A stretch of 64,000 nucleotides of DNA. Origin: Cladosporium sp. IMV 00045 (Eukaryota; Ascomycota; Dothideomycetes; Cladosporiales; Cladosporiaceae). Positions within the stretch are counted from its first letter, which is position 1. Every line of letters begins with the position of its first letter. A program made the position numbers and the translations under genes. Under the pieces are notes generated by a model. It was not told the origin of the DNA and did no database searches. It was given only the letters and a program-made list of their open reading frames with translations. The stretch spans positions 86,299 through 150,298 of the forward strand of contig MSJI02000646.1 of NCBI GenBank assembly GCA_001931905.2, in the 5' to 3' direction. Of this stretch, positions 1 through 10,437 are shown one piece after another.

Positions 1-38
1 ATGTGTCGTCTACCATAGGTGCAATCGTCAGCACATAC

Positions 39-1009
39 CTTCCAACCACCCGTGAAACCCGTTCTCGAAAACCATACTCTCGACCCTCCCTCCAGTCCCA
101 GCCCTACCTTTCTCAAGATCCCGCTTCAACCGCTCCTCGAAGGACAATTGTTCGTACAGCAGGATATCGATCGCTGGGACGATAAGCAGCAGATCTCGTG
201 GCAGGTCTTCCGTAGATTTGAAACTCGGGCTAAGACGCGCATCGTTCTTTCTATTCTCCACGCATCCAGCCGCGTATGCGTCGTACAGCGGCATGAGGAA
301 CTCCGTTGGATCTTTGGCGGGGAAGCCGGGCGGTTTTGGTTTCTGCCAGGGGGGAATGCTCAGGTCGAGCTTCATGTCGTCAGATCAGAATCATCACCGA
401 CGCATACAAGTCAAGAAAAGAATAAAACCCAGACTTCCAAACTTCCAGACTCACCAGCGCGTAAAACCCAACCGCGGCTTTCGCCCGCCTACCTGCCACC
501 ATCATCAAATTTGCACCAGCCGAGAAGCCACTGACGGTCAAGATTCCCGGATCGGCATTCCAAAGCTCTTTCGCGTTTGCTATCGACCATTCCACGGCAT
601 CTTCGGCGTCTTCATGCGCGGCTGGATACACGTTCGCTGGTGCGTGGCGATACTGCACGGACACGACCACGGCGGACGAGCGATCTCGCAAGAGCGCGCA
701 GAAGGACGCATCATACTCTGCGATTCCGCCTAGGAAGGCACCGCCGTGGAAATCGATGTGGACTGGTCGGGGGTTGGGAGTCTGGGGGGATTTGGGGGTG
801 AAGACGATGGCGCGGAGGTGGTGTTTGCTGCGCGTGGGGATGTGGATGACTTGATGCTTGGGAGAGGTGAGGTAGGCGTGAATGGAGATGGGGAACGAGG
901 CGAGTTGTAAAGGGACTAGACGCCATCGATGGGGCCAGGGGATGTTGGGGTGGGTGAGGGCGGTGATAAGGGGTTCGAAGAAGGAGAGGGCGAAGGTGAT
1001 GGAGTTCAT
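39..1009 (-). CDS. Alpha/beta hydrolase fold-3 esterase/lipase, copy A (3' end off the window)
   Basis: This is a probable carboxylesterase/lipase of the hormone-sensitive-lipase-like (alpha/beta hydrolase 3) family; its substrate is unknown. Exon 1 is 455-1009 and exon 2 is 39-369, separated by an 85-nt intron with a GTGAGT donor. A second donor (GTATGTG) sits at 38, so the last exon lies to the left of the window. Visible motifs are the oxyanion-hole HGGAF, the nucleophile elbow GFSAG, an Asp in PAID and a His in GFHGW, which make a complete catalytic triad. Copy B (15042-16157) shows the missing end. It is transcribed divergently from the low-complexity gene at 2006 across about 1 kb. Exon lengths (555 and 331 nt) are identical to copy B. 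There is no obvious signal peptide. The family call is firm and the function is open. Confidence 0.85.
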
Positions 1010-2005
1010 TTTGAGGGAATTGTTGATTGCCTGTTGACAGCGCTGAAACTGGGCATATTAAGAAGTAATGTTTGTTTGATCAACAGTCATCCGAGTTCAG
1101 GTCATTCGTCTGTAGCATCATGGCGCTCGCATCTTTCCAGCTGCATTCATGCGAATGCGAAGATGGCGTGAGCGGCGATGTGGTGCATGACTTTCGTTCG
1201 TTGAAGCGATGCTGATTTCAAGGCAGGACGGCACATTGCGATACGTCGCACAACGCTTCAGTATCGCTGCGAATGGCACACTCCACTCATATGTTGGAAG
1301 TAGCGATCCTGTTCCTGTAAGTGAGGTAACCCAAATTCCCGGATGTATGGCAAACAGAAGCAAGGGGTGTCTCTAGCGTGAAGCCCTAGCGCCAAACACA
1401 TGCAGGCCGACGTCAGTGGAGAAAGGCTCGTGACTTCCACCTTGGAAGTGAAGGGCGAGATCGAGAAAATGTTTGACCACTGCGCCCTGCATCCCGCCAG
1501 ACCCTGCCACTCACGAGCGAACACGATGTGCACGCAGTTCAGTCCGGGGGAGATCAAGCATGCGCTGTGGTCAATGTAAGGCTGCGACGGGGCCCTCTGT
1601 GCGCTGACTGTGCGCCGCCCACTGTTTGCAATCCGATGACGATGCTTGAGAAAAAGGATGTGTCTTCAAAACCACCTCCCTCTCAACCTTGTCCTTGACC
1701 ATTGTTGCGGTATGCTTCTTTGATCATCCCTAACTAGCCTCGTTTGCCACAGCAATCCACGGCCAAATCACGTGTCAAGGCAAGTGAATTGAATCCAGAC
1801 CTCTTCCAAGCAGTATCGACTGGACGCCGCGTATTGCCGGCAGCGGCTTGTGAGGAGGGAAGGAAAGAAGGAGGGAAGGCTGCGTCAACCCGCAGCAAGC
1901 GAGCGCCACCCATCGCAAAAGCACAATATCAAAGGCTCACTTCACTTGCCGTTCTGACCCACCACAACACATTGCATCGCCGCCACCAGCCGCAAGCAGC
2001 CCATC
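1010..2005. other. Divergent intergenic region, copy A
   Basis: This is a shared upstream region between the hydrolase (minus) and the low-complexity protein gene (plus). It aligns along its whole length with 16158-17138 in copy B, including a CACGTG E-box and the block just before the start codon. I see no coding region; the ORFs here have no family features. Confidence 0.7.
1769..1774. promoter_or_regulatory. CACGTG E-box, copy A
   Basis: A perfect CACGTG palindrome lies about 230 bp upstream of the start codon at 2006. The surrounding CCAAATCACGTGTCAAGG is kept in copy B (16902-16907), although the DNA next to it contains an indel. A bHLH-type site is inferred from the motif only. Confidence 0.35.
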
Positions 2006-3432
2006 ATGGAGAAACTAGTGCTGCGTGGTATCATGTATGGTGCCGACAAGATCCCGGACAGCTGGTTCGATAAGGTACCTGGAGGCTTCTTCAAGGAAAA
2101 GGAACAGGAGCGTCGCGACCATCGAAACGAAGAGAAGCGACGCAGCAAACGTGATAAATCGCGCCGTCGACGACACAGCGACGAGTACGGGGATCGTCGG
2201 GCTCGCCGCAACGACGACGAGGAGTATTACGAATACGATCGATATGCGCGTCCAAGCGAAACGCGCAGAAGACATGCCCGCAGCAGAAGCTCATACGACG
2301 GAAGCAATGATTTTGGTCCGAGCTACGAGGACAGAGATCGCCGTTACGCCGCAATGAGCAGGACCTACCATGAGGATGGTGATCGACACGGCTACGACGA
2401 AGACCTCTCGCGACACGGCAGCTCGAGAAAGAGTCATGCGTCGCATGGCAGACCTCGCGACTCTCCGCCTATCGACGACCCAAGATCGCCTGCATCTTCT
2501 AATAACTCGAATATCATCAACAGTCGCAACTCCGCAGCCGCAGCTGCAGCAAGCGCTGGCACTGCTGCCGCACTGTCGCAACAGGCCCAAAGATCTCCAC
2601 CACCGCCCGCAGCTCCTGTGGTAACTCCTATCGTGACCGGTTACGTTCCCTATTCCAACATCTACGGACCGGGTGCCACACAGTCCCCAGCGACATACCA
2701 GGCATACCCACCCCCACCACCAGCGTCCATCACGAATTCAATCCAACCCAACGGTCTGAACCAAGTCTCGCCTCCCCCAGCACCACCTCCGGCGTCCCAG
2801 TTTACCAACTCGCCCTCTGCGTCACCCTACGATCCACGCAACTTTGCAGGACCCTTCCAAGCCCCCTCCCCTCGCCAACAAGACCCCTATACGCCATCCC
2901 GCTCTCCCTCCCCACCGCGCCGCACACGCAGCGAACGTCGTCCGGCCCGCGACGCAGACCGTCCATCCCGTGGTATGCCTCTCTCCCGACTCTGCACAAG
3001 CGTCAACCTCTCGCAACAAGGCCTAGGCTATAGCGCTGTCAGCGCCGTCGCTGGAGGTCTTGTAGACAGTAGAATTGGCAAAGACCGCGCACCCGCTACC
3101 ACAGGAGCCTCGATAGACGGAACAGGTGCTAATACCTTTGAAGCTAGCCAAAGATTCGTAGACCCTCGGAAGCCCATGCCGCCGCCACCGCATGCTTCGA
3201 CGCCATCGTCATCGTCAGGGTAAGAAACCACCAGTCGCATGAACGCGGTTCCAGAGCACAATCCTTTCTCTGCCCTTTGTACACATCCTCACTCATTTCG
3301 CCTCACAGACGCCGCGATGACCGCCGCACCTCCGAATGGGCACAAGACCAAGACACGCGCTCACGCCGCGAGGCGCGCGACCGCGCCCGTCGCGAATCTC
3401 AAGCCGACGCGGGTGGATATCGCTCTGAGTAG
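2006..3432 (+). CDS. Arg/Ser- and Pro-rich low-complexity protein, copy A
   Basis: I do not recognise a named family. Residues 15-29 form a compact motif (KIPDSWFDKVPGGFF). A basic RS/RD-rich segment with many Arg, Asp and Tyr follows, then an Ala run, Pro-rich linkers, and a charged C-terminus (RRDDRRTSEWAQ to GGYRSE). The favoured exons are 2006-2972, 3144-3219 and 3309-3432, giving 388 aa. Copy B has exactly the same exon lengths (967, 76, 124 nt). The first intron (171 nt) has no in-frame stop and a length divisible by three, so a retained form of 445 aa would also be open. The composition resembles RNA-associated or nuclear scaffold proteins, but that is inference. The start is the first ATG of the frame and is conserved in both copies. 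Confidence 0.8.
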
Positions 3433-4298
3433 AATTCGGGCGATAGGAGACCGCGGGTTGAGTAAGTAATGGGTGGAGGAGTTGACGGACCTTTTTATGA
3501 TGGCGGACTGGGTGGTTGCTTGCTTGACGACGCTGAGGGGGTTGGTTGATGACTGATGATATGAAGTAACGAGAATCATGACATGAGTGGAGAGCGATGG
3601 TTCGGAGCGTTCTTGTGCGTTCTTGCATGTCGTTTCTTTCTGGAGGATTGAACGCTTTTGCCCTGTGGTCTTCCTTTTCCTTTCTTGTTTTCTGAATTAT
3701 CCTGCAGAATTACTTATCGTGAAAGGTCGCTGGCCGCCTGCTCCTTTGTACTCTATGCATGCTACGAGTTTTGGTGTTTTGGCCAACACACGCGTCCGAG
3801 TCTCAGTCTGTCGGACCCCTGCGATGGCTTCGACTCAACCAGCAGCGTGTGCAACATGTACGGTTTTATTTTGATTTTTCGCTCCGACGAATGGGTTTCA
3901 AGAGACAATGTGATTCAACGTGAGGATAGATGAATACATTAGATATTCGCTGAACAGAACAGAAATGCACGAATCAAAGGAGAAAAACGAAGAGGAAATC
4001 AGACTCATCACGCCTGGAGAGCCGAGCAGACGAAACTGAGACTTGTCTGCCGCCCCGGTGGCGTGCTGAAACTTTCGGTTGCTCCGAAAGTAAAGAAGAA
4101 TCCGATGCGCCTGGCTGAGGAACGTGGGAGTGGAAAAGAAAAGAGGGCTCCACGCGAGAATCGACGCTTAAGGACGCGCGAGAAAACCGATAAAAAAAAA
4201 AAAAGAAAAAAGAAAATACCCAAAAGGAGATTCCAACACCGTGCCAAAAAGAAAAAGAGAAGAACTTTTGGACGAGACGGATCAGCCATGAAAGCCAT
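3433..4298. other. Convergent intergenic region, copy A
   Basis: This is the 3' flank of two convergent genes, matching 18524-19376 in copy B. It contains an A-rich run near 4190-4230 that copy B lacks in this form. I see no gene. Confidence 0.6.
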
Positions 4299-5972
4299 TT
4301 ACTCCGGCCTCCCAAATCTCCGATCGAGCCACTCCGTAGCAACAGCATCCCTATGACTATCCCCACTCGAAGCCGTACTGTCAGACCCAGCCCTGTCGAA
4401 GCCCTCCCGCTGCTGTTGCTGATGCTGCTCGGCACCATTCTGCACATAGCTTTCCACAGTCTTCAACTCGCCGCCCTCGAGCCTGCGGTTGACGTCGTCC
4501 GCTTTGGCCGGCTTGCGCAAGATTTTGTCGAAAAATTGGCCTTCCTTCTGCAAGCCCTTCTTCCTCCACAGCGTGCCGGAGTAGTTGATTGGGCTCTCGC
4601 CGCCCTTGAAAATGCAGCCGTCGTAGGCGATGCCGCCGATGATGCCGCCGACCATGGGCGCGACCCACGCGCCCCAGATCCAGAAGTTTTTGAAATCTGT
4701 GAAAGCGTGCAGCGGGTAGCCGACGGCGATTGCTGCGAGGCGGGGGCCGAGATCGCGGGCTGGGTTGAAACAGCCTCGAGTCGTCCAGCCGAGTGCCATG
4801 CAGGTCGTTGTGATGAGGAGGCCAATGATCAGGGCGTGCATACCGGCTCCGGGGGGCGAGTTGCCGCTGTCACCGAGTGCGAGAATTCCGCAAGCGATGA
4901 CGGCGCTGCCGAGCATTTCCACTGTGAAAGCGGTAGAGACGCTGATGTAGTCGGCCTGCGGTTGGGTGTAGAAGTTGACGCCCGTCGTTTCCGGGATCAG
5001 GGCGCCGTCCATGTGCAGAATGCTGTCTTTGTGGACCGCGAAGGCGAGCAGTGCGCCGACGAAGGCGCCAAGGATTTGTGCGAGGATGTACGTTGGGAGG
5101 CGACGTGCTGGAAAACCACGGAAGATGGAGAGCATGACGACGAGCATGGGGTTGAGGAAGCCACCTGAAGAGCCACCGGCAACGTAGATGCCAATCATTA
5201 CGGCGAAGCCCCATGACCACCAGACTGTGTTTTGATTACCGGAAGATGATTCTGAGACGTAGACGCTGAGGTTGGCGCTGGTGCCGAGGAACATGAAAAC
5301 GGTCATCCCCAGAAACTCCGCCAAAGGACGTGTGAACTGCATCCTGAATCGTGCCCAAATATTGAATGGCTGGGAGCTCAGTGGGAGGGCACTATCCATG
5401 TGAGCGTAAGAATCGCCATTCTGGTGCGCCTGACGTTTCTGGCGCTTGATGGCTTCTGCCTCGCTGATGGATTGCGCATCGTCAACGGGGTCATAGTCCC
5501 CTTGCCCCTCCCGCATATCTTCCGTAGCCTCCATTTGGGGATTAGGTTCGGTCTCGCCTTTCTCATCTGGCTTGTAAGTGCCGGTTCTCTTTGGCTGCCA
5601 TCTGACCGTTCGTGGGAAGTTGCCGGCAAGCGAGAAGCCGCCGTTGTCCATTTCTTGCTGCTGCATCCAGGGGTTGGCTTCCTCGTAGCCTTGTTGATAA
5701 TATGCGTCGTGATGACCTCTCGAATTGTTGCCGTAAGCGGGAGGTCCTGCAAGGCCATGGTCTGTAATTGTGTCTGAAGTTGGTGGCCGATCCAGAGTGG
5801 CTTGCGTTGGCTGTCTCGCTACATCTGCGTATCTTGGGCGTGATGGTGCTGTCTGCCGGCTGTCCATAGCTGGTCTGCTTTGAGCTGGCTGCAAAGACGG
5901 TGTTTCGTGGACGGTTTCCATTGTTATTTGACGATTGCCCGGCTGGGGCCGTGATTCGTTAGTAGACATCAT
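4299..5972 (-). CDS. Aquaglyceroporin (MIP family) with long N-terminal extension, copy A
   Basis: This is a membrane channel for glycerol and/or water. It is a single exon of 557 aa. Residues 1-210 are hydrophilic, Pro/Gln-rich and acidic. The MIP core spans about 213-455 with six membrane segments and two pore half-helices. The first pore motif is NPM (residues 274-276) instead of the usual NPA. The second is NPARD (403-407), whose Asp after the Arg is typical of glycerol-conducting members. The C-terminal tail of about 100 residues is hydrophilic and Gln/Ser-rich. Copy A begins with two adjacent ATGs, and the second (codon at 5967-5969) is the start kept in copy B. The long cytosolic extensions suggest regulated gating as in Fps1-type channels, but that is inference. 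Confidence 0.92.
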   Translation of the reverse strand: MMSTNESRPQPGNRQITMETVHETPSLQPAQSRPAMDSRQTAPSRPRYADVARQPTQATLDRPPTSDTITDHGLAGPPAYGNNSRGHHDAYYQQGYEEANPWMQQQEMDNGGFSLAGNFPRTVRWQPKRTGTYKPDEKGETEPNPQMEATEDMREGQGDYDPVDDAQSISEAEAIKRQKRQAHQNGDSYAHMDSALPLSSQPFNIWARFRMQFTRPLAEFLGMTVFMFLGTSANLSVYVSESSSGNQNTVWWSWGFAVMIGIYVAGGSSGGFLNPMLVVMLSIFRGFPARRLPTYILAQILGAFVGALLAFAVHKDSILHMDGALIPETTGVNFYTQPQADYISVSTAFTVEMLGSAVIACGILALGDSGNSPPGAGMHALIIGLLITTTCMALGWTTRGCFNPARDLGPRLAAIAVGYPLHAFTDFKNFWIWGAWVAPMVGGIIGGIAYDGCIFKGGESPINYSGTLWRKKGLQKEGQFFDKILRKPAKADDVNRRLEGGELKTVESYVQNGAEQHQQQQREGFDRAGSDSTASSGDSHRDAVATEWLDRRFGRPE

Positions 5973-6936
5973 CGCTCCTCACTAGATGTCGAAACACTGC
6001 GAAGATACCCCAGAAAGGAGATGGGGAGGATGAGATTGAAAATCCAGCAGGATGAAACGACTCTGGAGGATGGTGAATGATTGCTGTTATATCTTGGATT
6101 GTCGCCTCTACGGTTGGACCGAAGGAAAAGGCTCCGCTGAAGATGATTGCGTTTGACTGATACAAAGCGAAGTGATTGAGGTGCTGCTGGCATTTGGGGT
6201 CAAGAGAAGGGGGCACGGGAAAGCTCATATTATACAGACCAGTGCGGCAACAAGTGGACGTGAGGCATATGCATAGAAAACGTTAGCGCCAAATTTTTTA
6301 GACCCAAAGACATCACAACGAGGGATCGCGGGAAAGGGCAGGCTCGATAGCGGCACAGGCCAGAGGAAAGGGGACAAGAATGACGCAAGAGCGTCGACAA
6401 AAAGCTGTGATGCGTGCTTGAATCGGTTATTGCCATCTCGCACCAGTCCACAAAATAACGGGTGAGAGTGGATCGGAAGAGTAGAACTTTGAAGAAAGAG
6501 CACGACCGCTCGAAATTGGACGTCGAAAACTGCCAGATGCGCCGGTCAAACTACACTCACAGCAGCATCACATAGAGGCCCATCAAAGATCCCTGGTGAC
6601 ATGTCCTGCCGATTCAGGTACCGATCGGTGCCTCCGTAGATCTTGTCTCTCGCGAGGTGAAGCGGCTGCCCTGAGTGATGCTTCTTCTGCGCGCTTGTGA
6701 TGCGTACGGACGGATCTTGAAACCTCTTGAAGCGGCTGTGCGGCATGTCTCCTTGTCCGATGCGCAGTGGTACATAGTGATCTTTCCAATATCGACCGTT
6801 TACTAGGATCGAGGCGAGTTGTATTGCGCGTAAGCGGTCACTTTGCGGCGATGCGGTGGAATCACGACAGAGTGACGTTGGAGAAAAGGTTTTGAGTGCA
6901 AAGTTTAATCTCGGCTGCTCGGACGCCGTTGTTCAG
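5973..6936. other. Upstream region of aquaglyceroporin, copy A
   Basis: This 5' flank aligns with 21045-21980 in copy B up to about 6936. No coding region is supported; small ORFs on both strands carry no recognisable features. Confidence 0.6.
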
Positions 6937-7456
6937 ACGGTCGGCCATACCTACAAAAGTGCCAAAAATATGAAAAATAAAATACCAAAGTGCCAAAATC
7001 CAAACTTCATTTAACGTAGTTATCACTTAATTAATCGTTTAATCGTCGCCTATAATACATAATAATAACCCATTTTTACTCTATTATTATGCCGATTTGC
7101 TACCTAGTTATACTCTTACGTAGCCTATTAATTAATTAGAAATCCTTCTATATAATAGTTACGCGCTTTACGTAGATAGTAGCTAGGTTTACTACTAAGA
7201 AATCTAGATTAGTATTAATCGCTATATAAATCGTTAATTATTTTACTTACTTTTAAATTAGGAGACTAGAAACGCCTCGGCTACCTCCTAGATCGTACCT
7301 AACGTAGTCGTAGTAAAGCGCAAACCTTAACCTAAGACGCTTACGTCCTACGTAACTTCACGGTATAGGCGCGCGAACGAGGTCTTAGGGATAAGGAGAT
7401 CGGTCGCCTTCTAGTAGCGACGGATCTTACGGAGAGCGATAGCTAGATTAATCGTT
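6937..7456. repeat. AT-rich, RIP-degraded repeat remnant next to the scaffold gap
   Basis: Base composition changes abruptly here. TpA is very frequent. CpA and TpG are absent from about 7100 to 7320, while CpG is retained. That is the signature left by repeat-induced point mutation (CpA to TpA on either strand). The left edge has a short direct repeat (AAAGTGCCAAAA, twice within about 45 bp). No ORF survives, so the original element cannot be named. It lies exactly between the end of copy A and the run of Ns. Confidence 0.75.
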
Positions 7457-7476
7457 NNNNNNNNNNNNNNNNNNNN
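7457..7476. other. Assembly gap (20 Ns)
   Basis: A run of 20 N characters marks a join of unknown true length. The PRO1 gene is cut on its right side and the RIP-degraded block ends on its left. Confidence 0.99.
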
Positions 7477-9179
7477 GACGACGACATTGAAGAAATTCTT
7501 CGTTCAGGACAAGCCATTGAAGATCCGCAGCTGGCTTGGGCAGCACGCTACATGTCGCCGCTGCCACCAAACAGAGAATCGCCCAGGTCTGACGATGCGT
7601 CTGACTCGTGGCAAGGCTTCATGTACAGCCAGCCAGTGCTCGCCGACGACAGCCCTGAAATGCTAGCCATGCGTTTCGACAAGTTCACTTGCGGCATTCT
7701 GTCCGTCATGGATGGTCCATCTGAGAACCCATGGCGTACACTAATTTGGCCACTGGCCTTGGACTCGCCTGCTTTGTATCATGCATTACTTGCAATGACG
7801 GCATATCATGCTTCGCAAGATCTTCCTAGACTCAGATTGACAGGACACGAGCATAAGTCGAGGAGCATCCGCTTCATTCAAGAGGGAATCAGAGATCACA
7901 GCATGACCGACCAGACCGCAATCGCGACCGCATTGGCTCTCGGTTTCTCAGAATCTTGGGATCAACATACCGCCACTGGCAACACGCACATCAAGGGTGC
8001 ACAAGCCCTTGTCAAAAGGTCTCTATCAGAACACCATAGCAACCCTCTTCGCGACGGAGAACTCGCTCGTCTGAAGTTCTTGTGTAACGCGTGGGTTTAC
8101 ATGGATGTCATCGCACGTTTGACTTCAGTCGACAGCGACGAGTCTAACGACTTCGACAACACATTCCTCCTCTCATCTGACGCACCGCAGATGATAATGG
8201 GCGAGCCGGGTCTTCCAGGATTCGGTATCGATTTCGGTATGCCCATTGATGCCCGTGTCGACCCGCTGATGGGCTGCGCGAACACGCTGTTCCCACTGGT
8301 TGGCCGCGTGGCAAACCTAGTCCGCAAAGTCTGCAGGTCGATGAAGACGTCGCCTGCCCTCATCAGCCAGGCCAACGATCTGAAAATCGCCCTTGAAACA
8401 TGGGATCCTCCCACTTACATCGAGCCGCCAGAAGATCCCACCGCTCAGGTTCAGCACATGCTGCAGACCGCCGAGGCTTACAGGTGGGCCACTCTGCTGC
8501 ACCTTCATCGCTCCGTGCCTGAGCTGCCCTGTCTGCCTTCGACTGAATTGGCCGAGAAGGCTCTGAGCTACCTCGCCACAGTGCCTCTCGCTAGCCGCAC
8601 TGTCGTGGTGCAAATCTACCCACTCATGGTCGCCGGCTGCGAGGCTGTCTCTTCCGAGGACAGACAATGGATCCGCGACCGATGGAGGGCGATGGGCTTG
8701 CGCATGCGCATTGGCGTGATCGACAAGTGCGCATTAGTCACGGAAGAAGTCTGGCGCAGAAAGGACGCATACGAAGCGCAGCCGAGCCACTCTCGCAGAC
8801 TGGTGGCGACCTCAGAGCTGCAGCCGATCCGCCGTCGTGGCGAGCCGCTGAAGCGCACGCGCTCAGGCTTCGAGGACGCGGATCCAGGCCGCAAGGGCAT
8901 GGTGTACAGCTGGGTCGAGGGCGACAGCAACTTCTCTGGCGAGGGCAGTGGAGCCGGCTCGCCGGACTCCAATGGTTTCGATGGAGAACGCTTCCCGCGC
9001 AGACCTAGACCGCTGCCGCTGAACATTGGCAAGATGGACCCGGCTTACACGATACGAGGCCACTTGCATTGGGTTGGTGTGATGTGGGACTGGGGTTGGG
9101 AAGGTAAGAGGCGAACTCACCCTAGAAAAAGTCGTGTCGATCCTCAAGCTAACGTGTTCTCGCAGTTCTTCTTGGTTGA
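7477..9179 (+). CDS. PRO1/ADV-1/NosA-type transcription factor, 5' truncated by gap
   Basis: This is a C-terminal fragment of a fungal Zn(II)2Cys6 regulator needed in relatives for sexual development and cell fusion. The frame is open from the first base after the gap (DDDIEEILRSGQAIEDPQLA), so the true start and the zinc cluster are missing. The visible part is the fungal-specific regulatory domain (Fungal_trans_2 type) with the helical WPLALDSPALYHALLAMTAY and HIKGAQALV segments. A 62-nt intron (9104-9165) near the end restores the family's terminal signature WEVLLG followed by a stop. Unspliced, the frame reads on into unrelated residues to 9216. The first visible Met (7552) is unlikely to be the real start. 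The call rests on the regulatory domain and the C-terminal signature; I am fairly sure of it. Confidence 0.85.
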
Positions 9180-10437
9180 GATGCCCTTCTCTCAACATCT
9201 GCGTTTCGATGGGTAATGACTTTATGGCGTGGAGATGGTGGAACAAAAAAAGTATCGTGCGATGGTTGTGCTCGCATCATTACGTGGAGCATTATTTCGG
9301 CTTGTCGTCTTTCTTTTGGGGTTGTTGAACCGAGGATGAATCCTTTCAAGCGAAGCATTTGGGAAAAGCGATCGGACAGCCGCTGACCTTGTTTCTCGAT
9401 TCGAAAAGAAAAAACGAAAATGATCATGACCCGTGTCTCCGGCACACGATGAGCTGTTGTTTACTGGAGCGGTTTTAGCGGGATATTCTGTTGCTGTTGT
9501 CCTTTCGGACTGGCGCTGGGGGAGTTTTCTGATCCATCGGTCCTTCGATACTTTGTCTTCTTGTATCTTGCATTTGTTCGAACTCGCTGATCGATGACTT
9601 TGTCTTCTTTCCTTTGCGGAACATCTGGGGAGTAATGGGCGACGATCGGTAAATGGAACCACAACAAAAAGGCAGTGTCTTTTAAATACACTTAGATCCT
9701 CTAATCTGAACTGTCTTTTTTCTTTTTTCCTACCTTGCTGCGAACCAGACTTCCTGATATATACCTTAGTCCCAGCGCCCGAGAATCTGACCACCGTCTC
9801 AACCCGTGTCATGGTCTTTTTATCTCGGACAAGATACGTAGGCGAAATGCGTATCTGCGTATCATTCAGTTCCCGCGAGTCGACAGGGAACGATCGTCAC
9901 GTGTCAAACCCCATCCCAATGCGGTATCGTAATGCGACCCGTCGGCAAGCCACCACCACATGTCAACGCGCAAACCCACCGCGATAGAGAGCTTCCAATC
10001 GTGCTTCTCTGACGCAGAGGTAGCTCAGGATCTCCCCATTTCCCCTCCCTTAGACTTCGCATTTCATGGTCTACTTTCATTTCTCATGGCCGTCAGACTT
10101 GCCGCACACGGTTACTGCTTGTGGAACCCTTCCCAGCGATTTGCTTATCAAGAGAGCAAACTGCTGAAAGATGAGGGGTAGCTGGGTGAGAGGGGTGATC
10201 TATAGTTTTTGTGAGAGTAAGGTAGGCAGTGATGTTCATCGCCAGTGTATATACAAATAGTCGTAGCAGGGTCAGGACGGCAAGTAAAAATGCTTTGAGG
10301 TTTGTTTTTTCCCCAATAGTCCACCTATACCTTACCACTTGCATAATCGATCAAATCGATCAACCCAAACACGCGAGTCGCCTAAGCACAGCAGCAGCAG
10401 CAATCGACCAAACCCAGAAATAGAAGCACAAGCAATC
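9180..10437. other. Intergenic region between PRO1 and the cupin gene
   Basis: This is the 3' flank of PRO1 and the promoter of the cupin gene. A 196-aa minus-strand ORF (9222-9812) is Arg/Lys-rich with no family features, so I do not call it. Nothing else is supported. Confidence 0.5.

Larger units (their letters stand above)
1..6936. repeat. Segmental duplication, copy A (left end outside window)
   Basis: This stretch matches 15158-21980 in the same orientation, gene by gene and through the intergenic DNA. The offset drifts only from about 15157 to 15044 because of small indels, which lie mainly in introns and intergenic DNA. Coding stretches compared by eye look about 95% identical, with substitutions in both directions and of mixed type. 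Homology stops near 6936, where an AT-rich degraded block begins. The left limit cannot be seen. The copy carries a hydrolase, a low-complexity protein and an aquaglyceroporin. Confidence 0.95.

Noticed and set aside
6937..7456. Centromere or subtelomere
   Set aside because: The AT-rich block is only about 500 bp, with no telomere repeats, and ordinary genes lie on both sides.
9222..9812. 196-aa minus ORF beyond PRO1
   Set aside because: It is basic low-constraint sequence with no domain, and it fits the 3' flank of PRO1.
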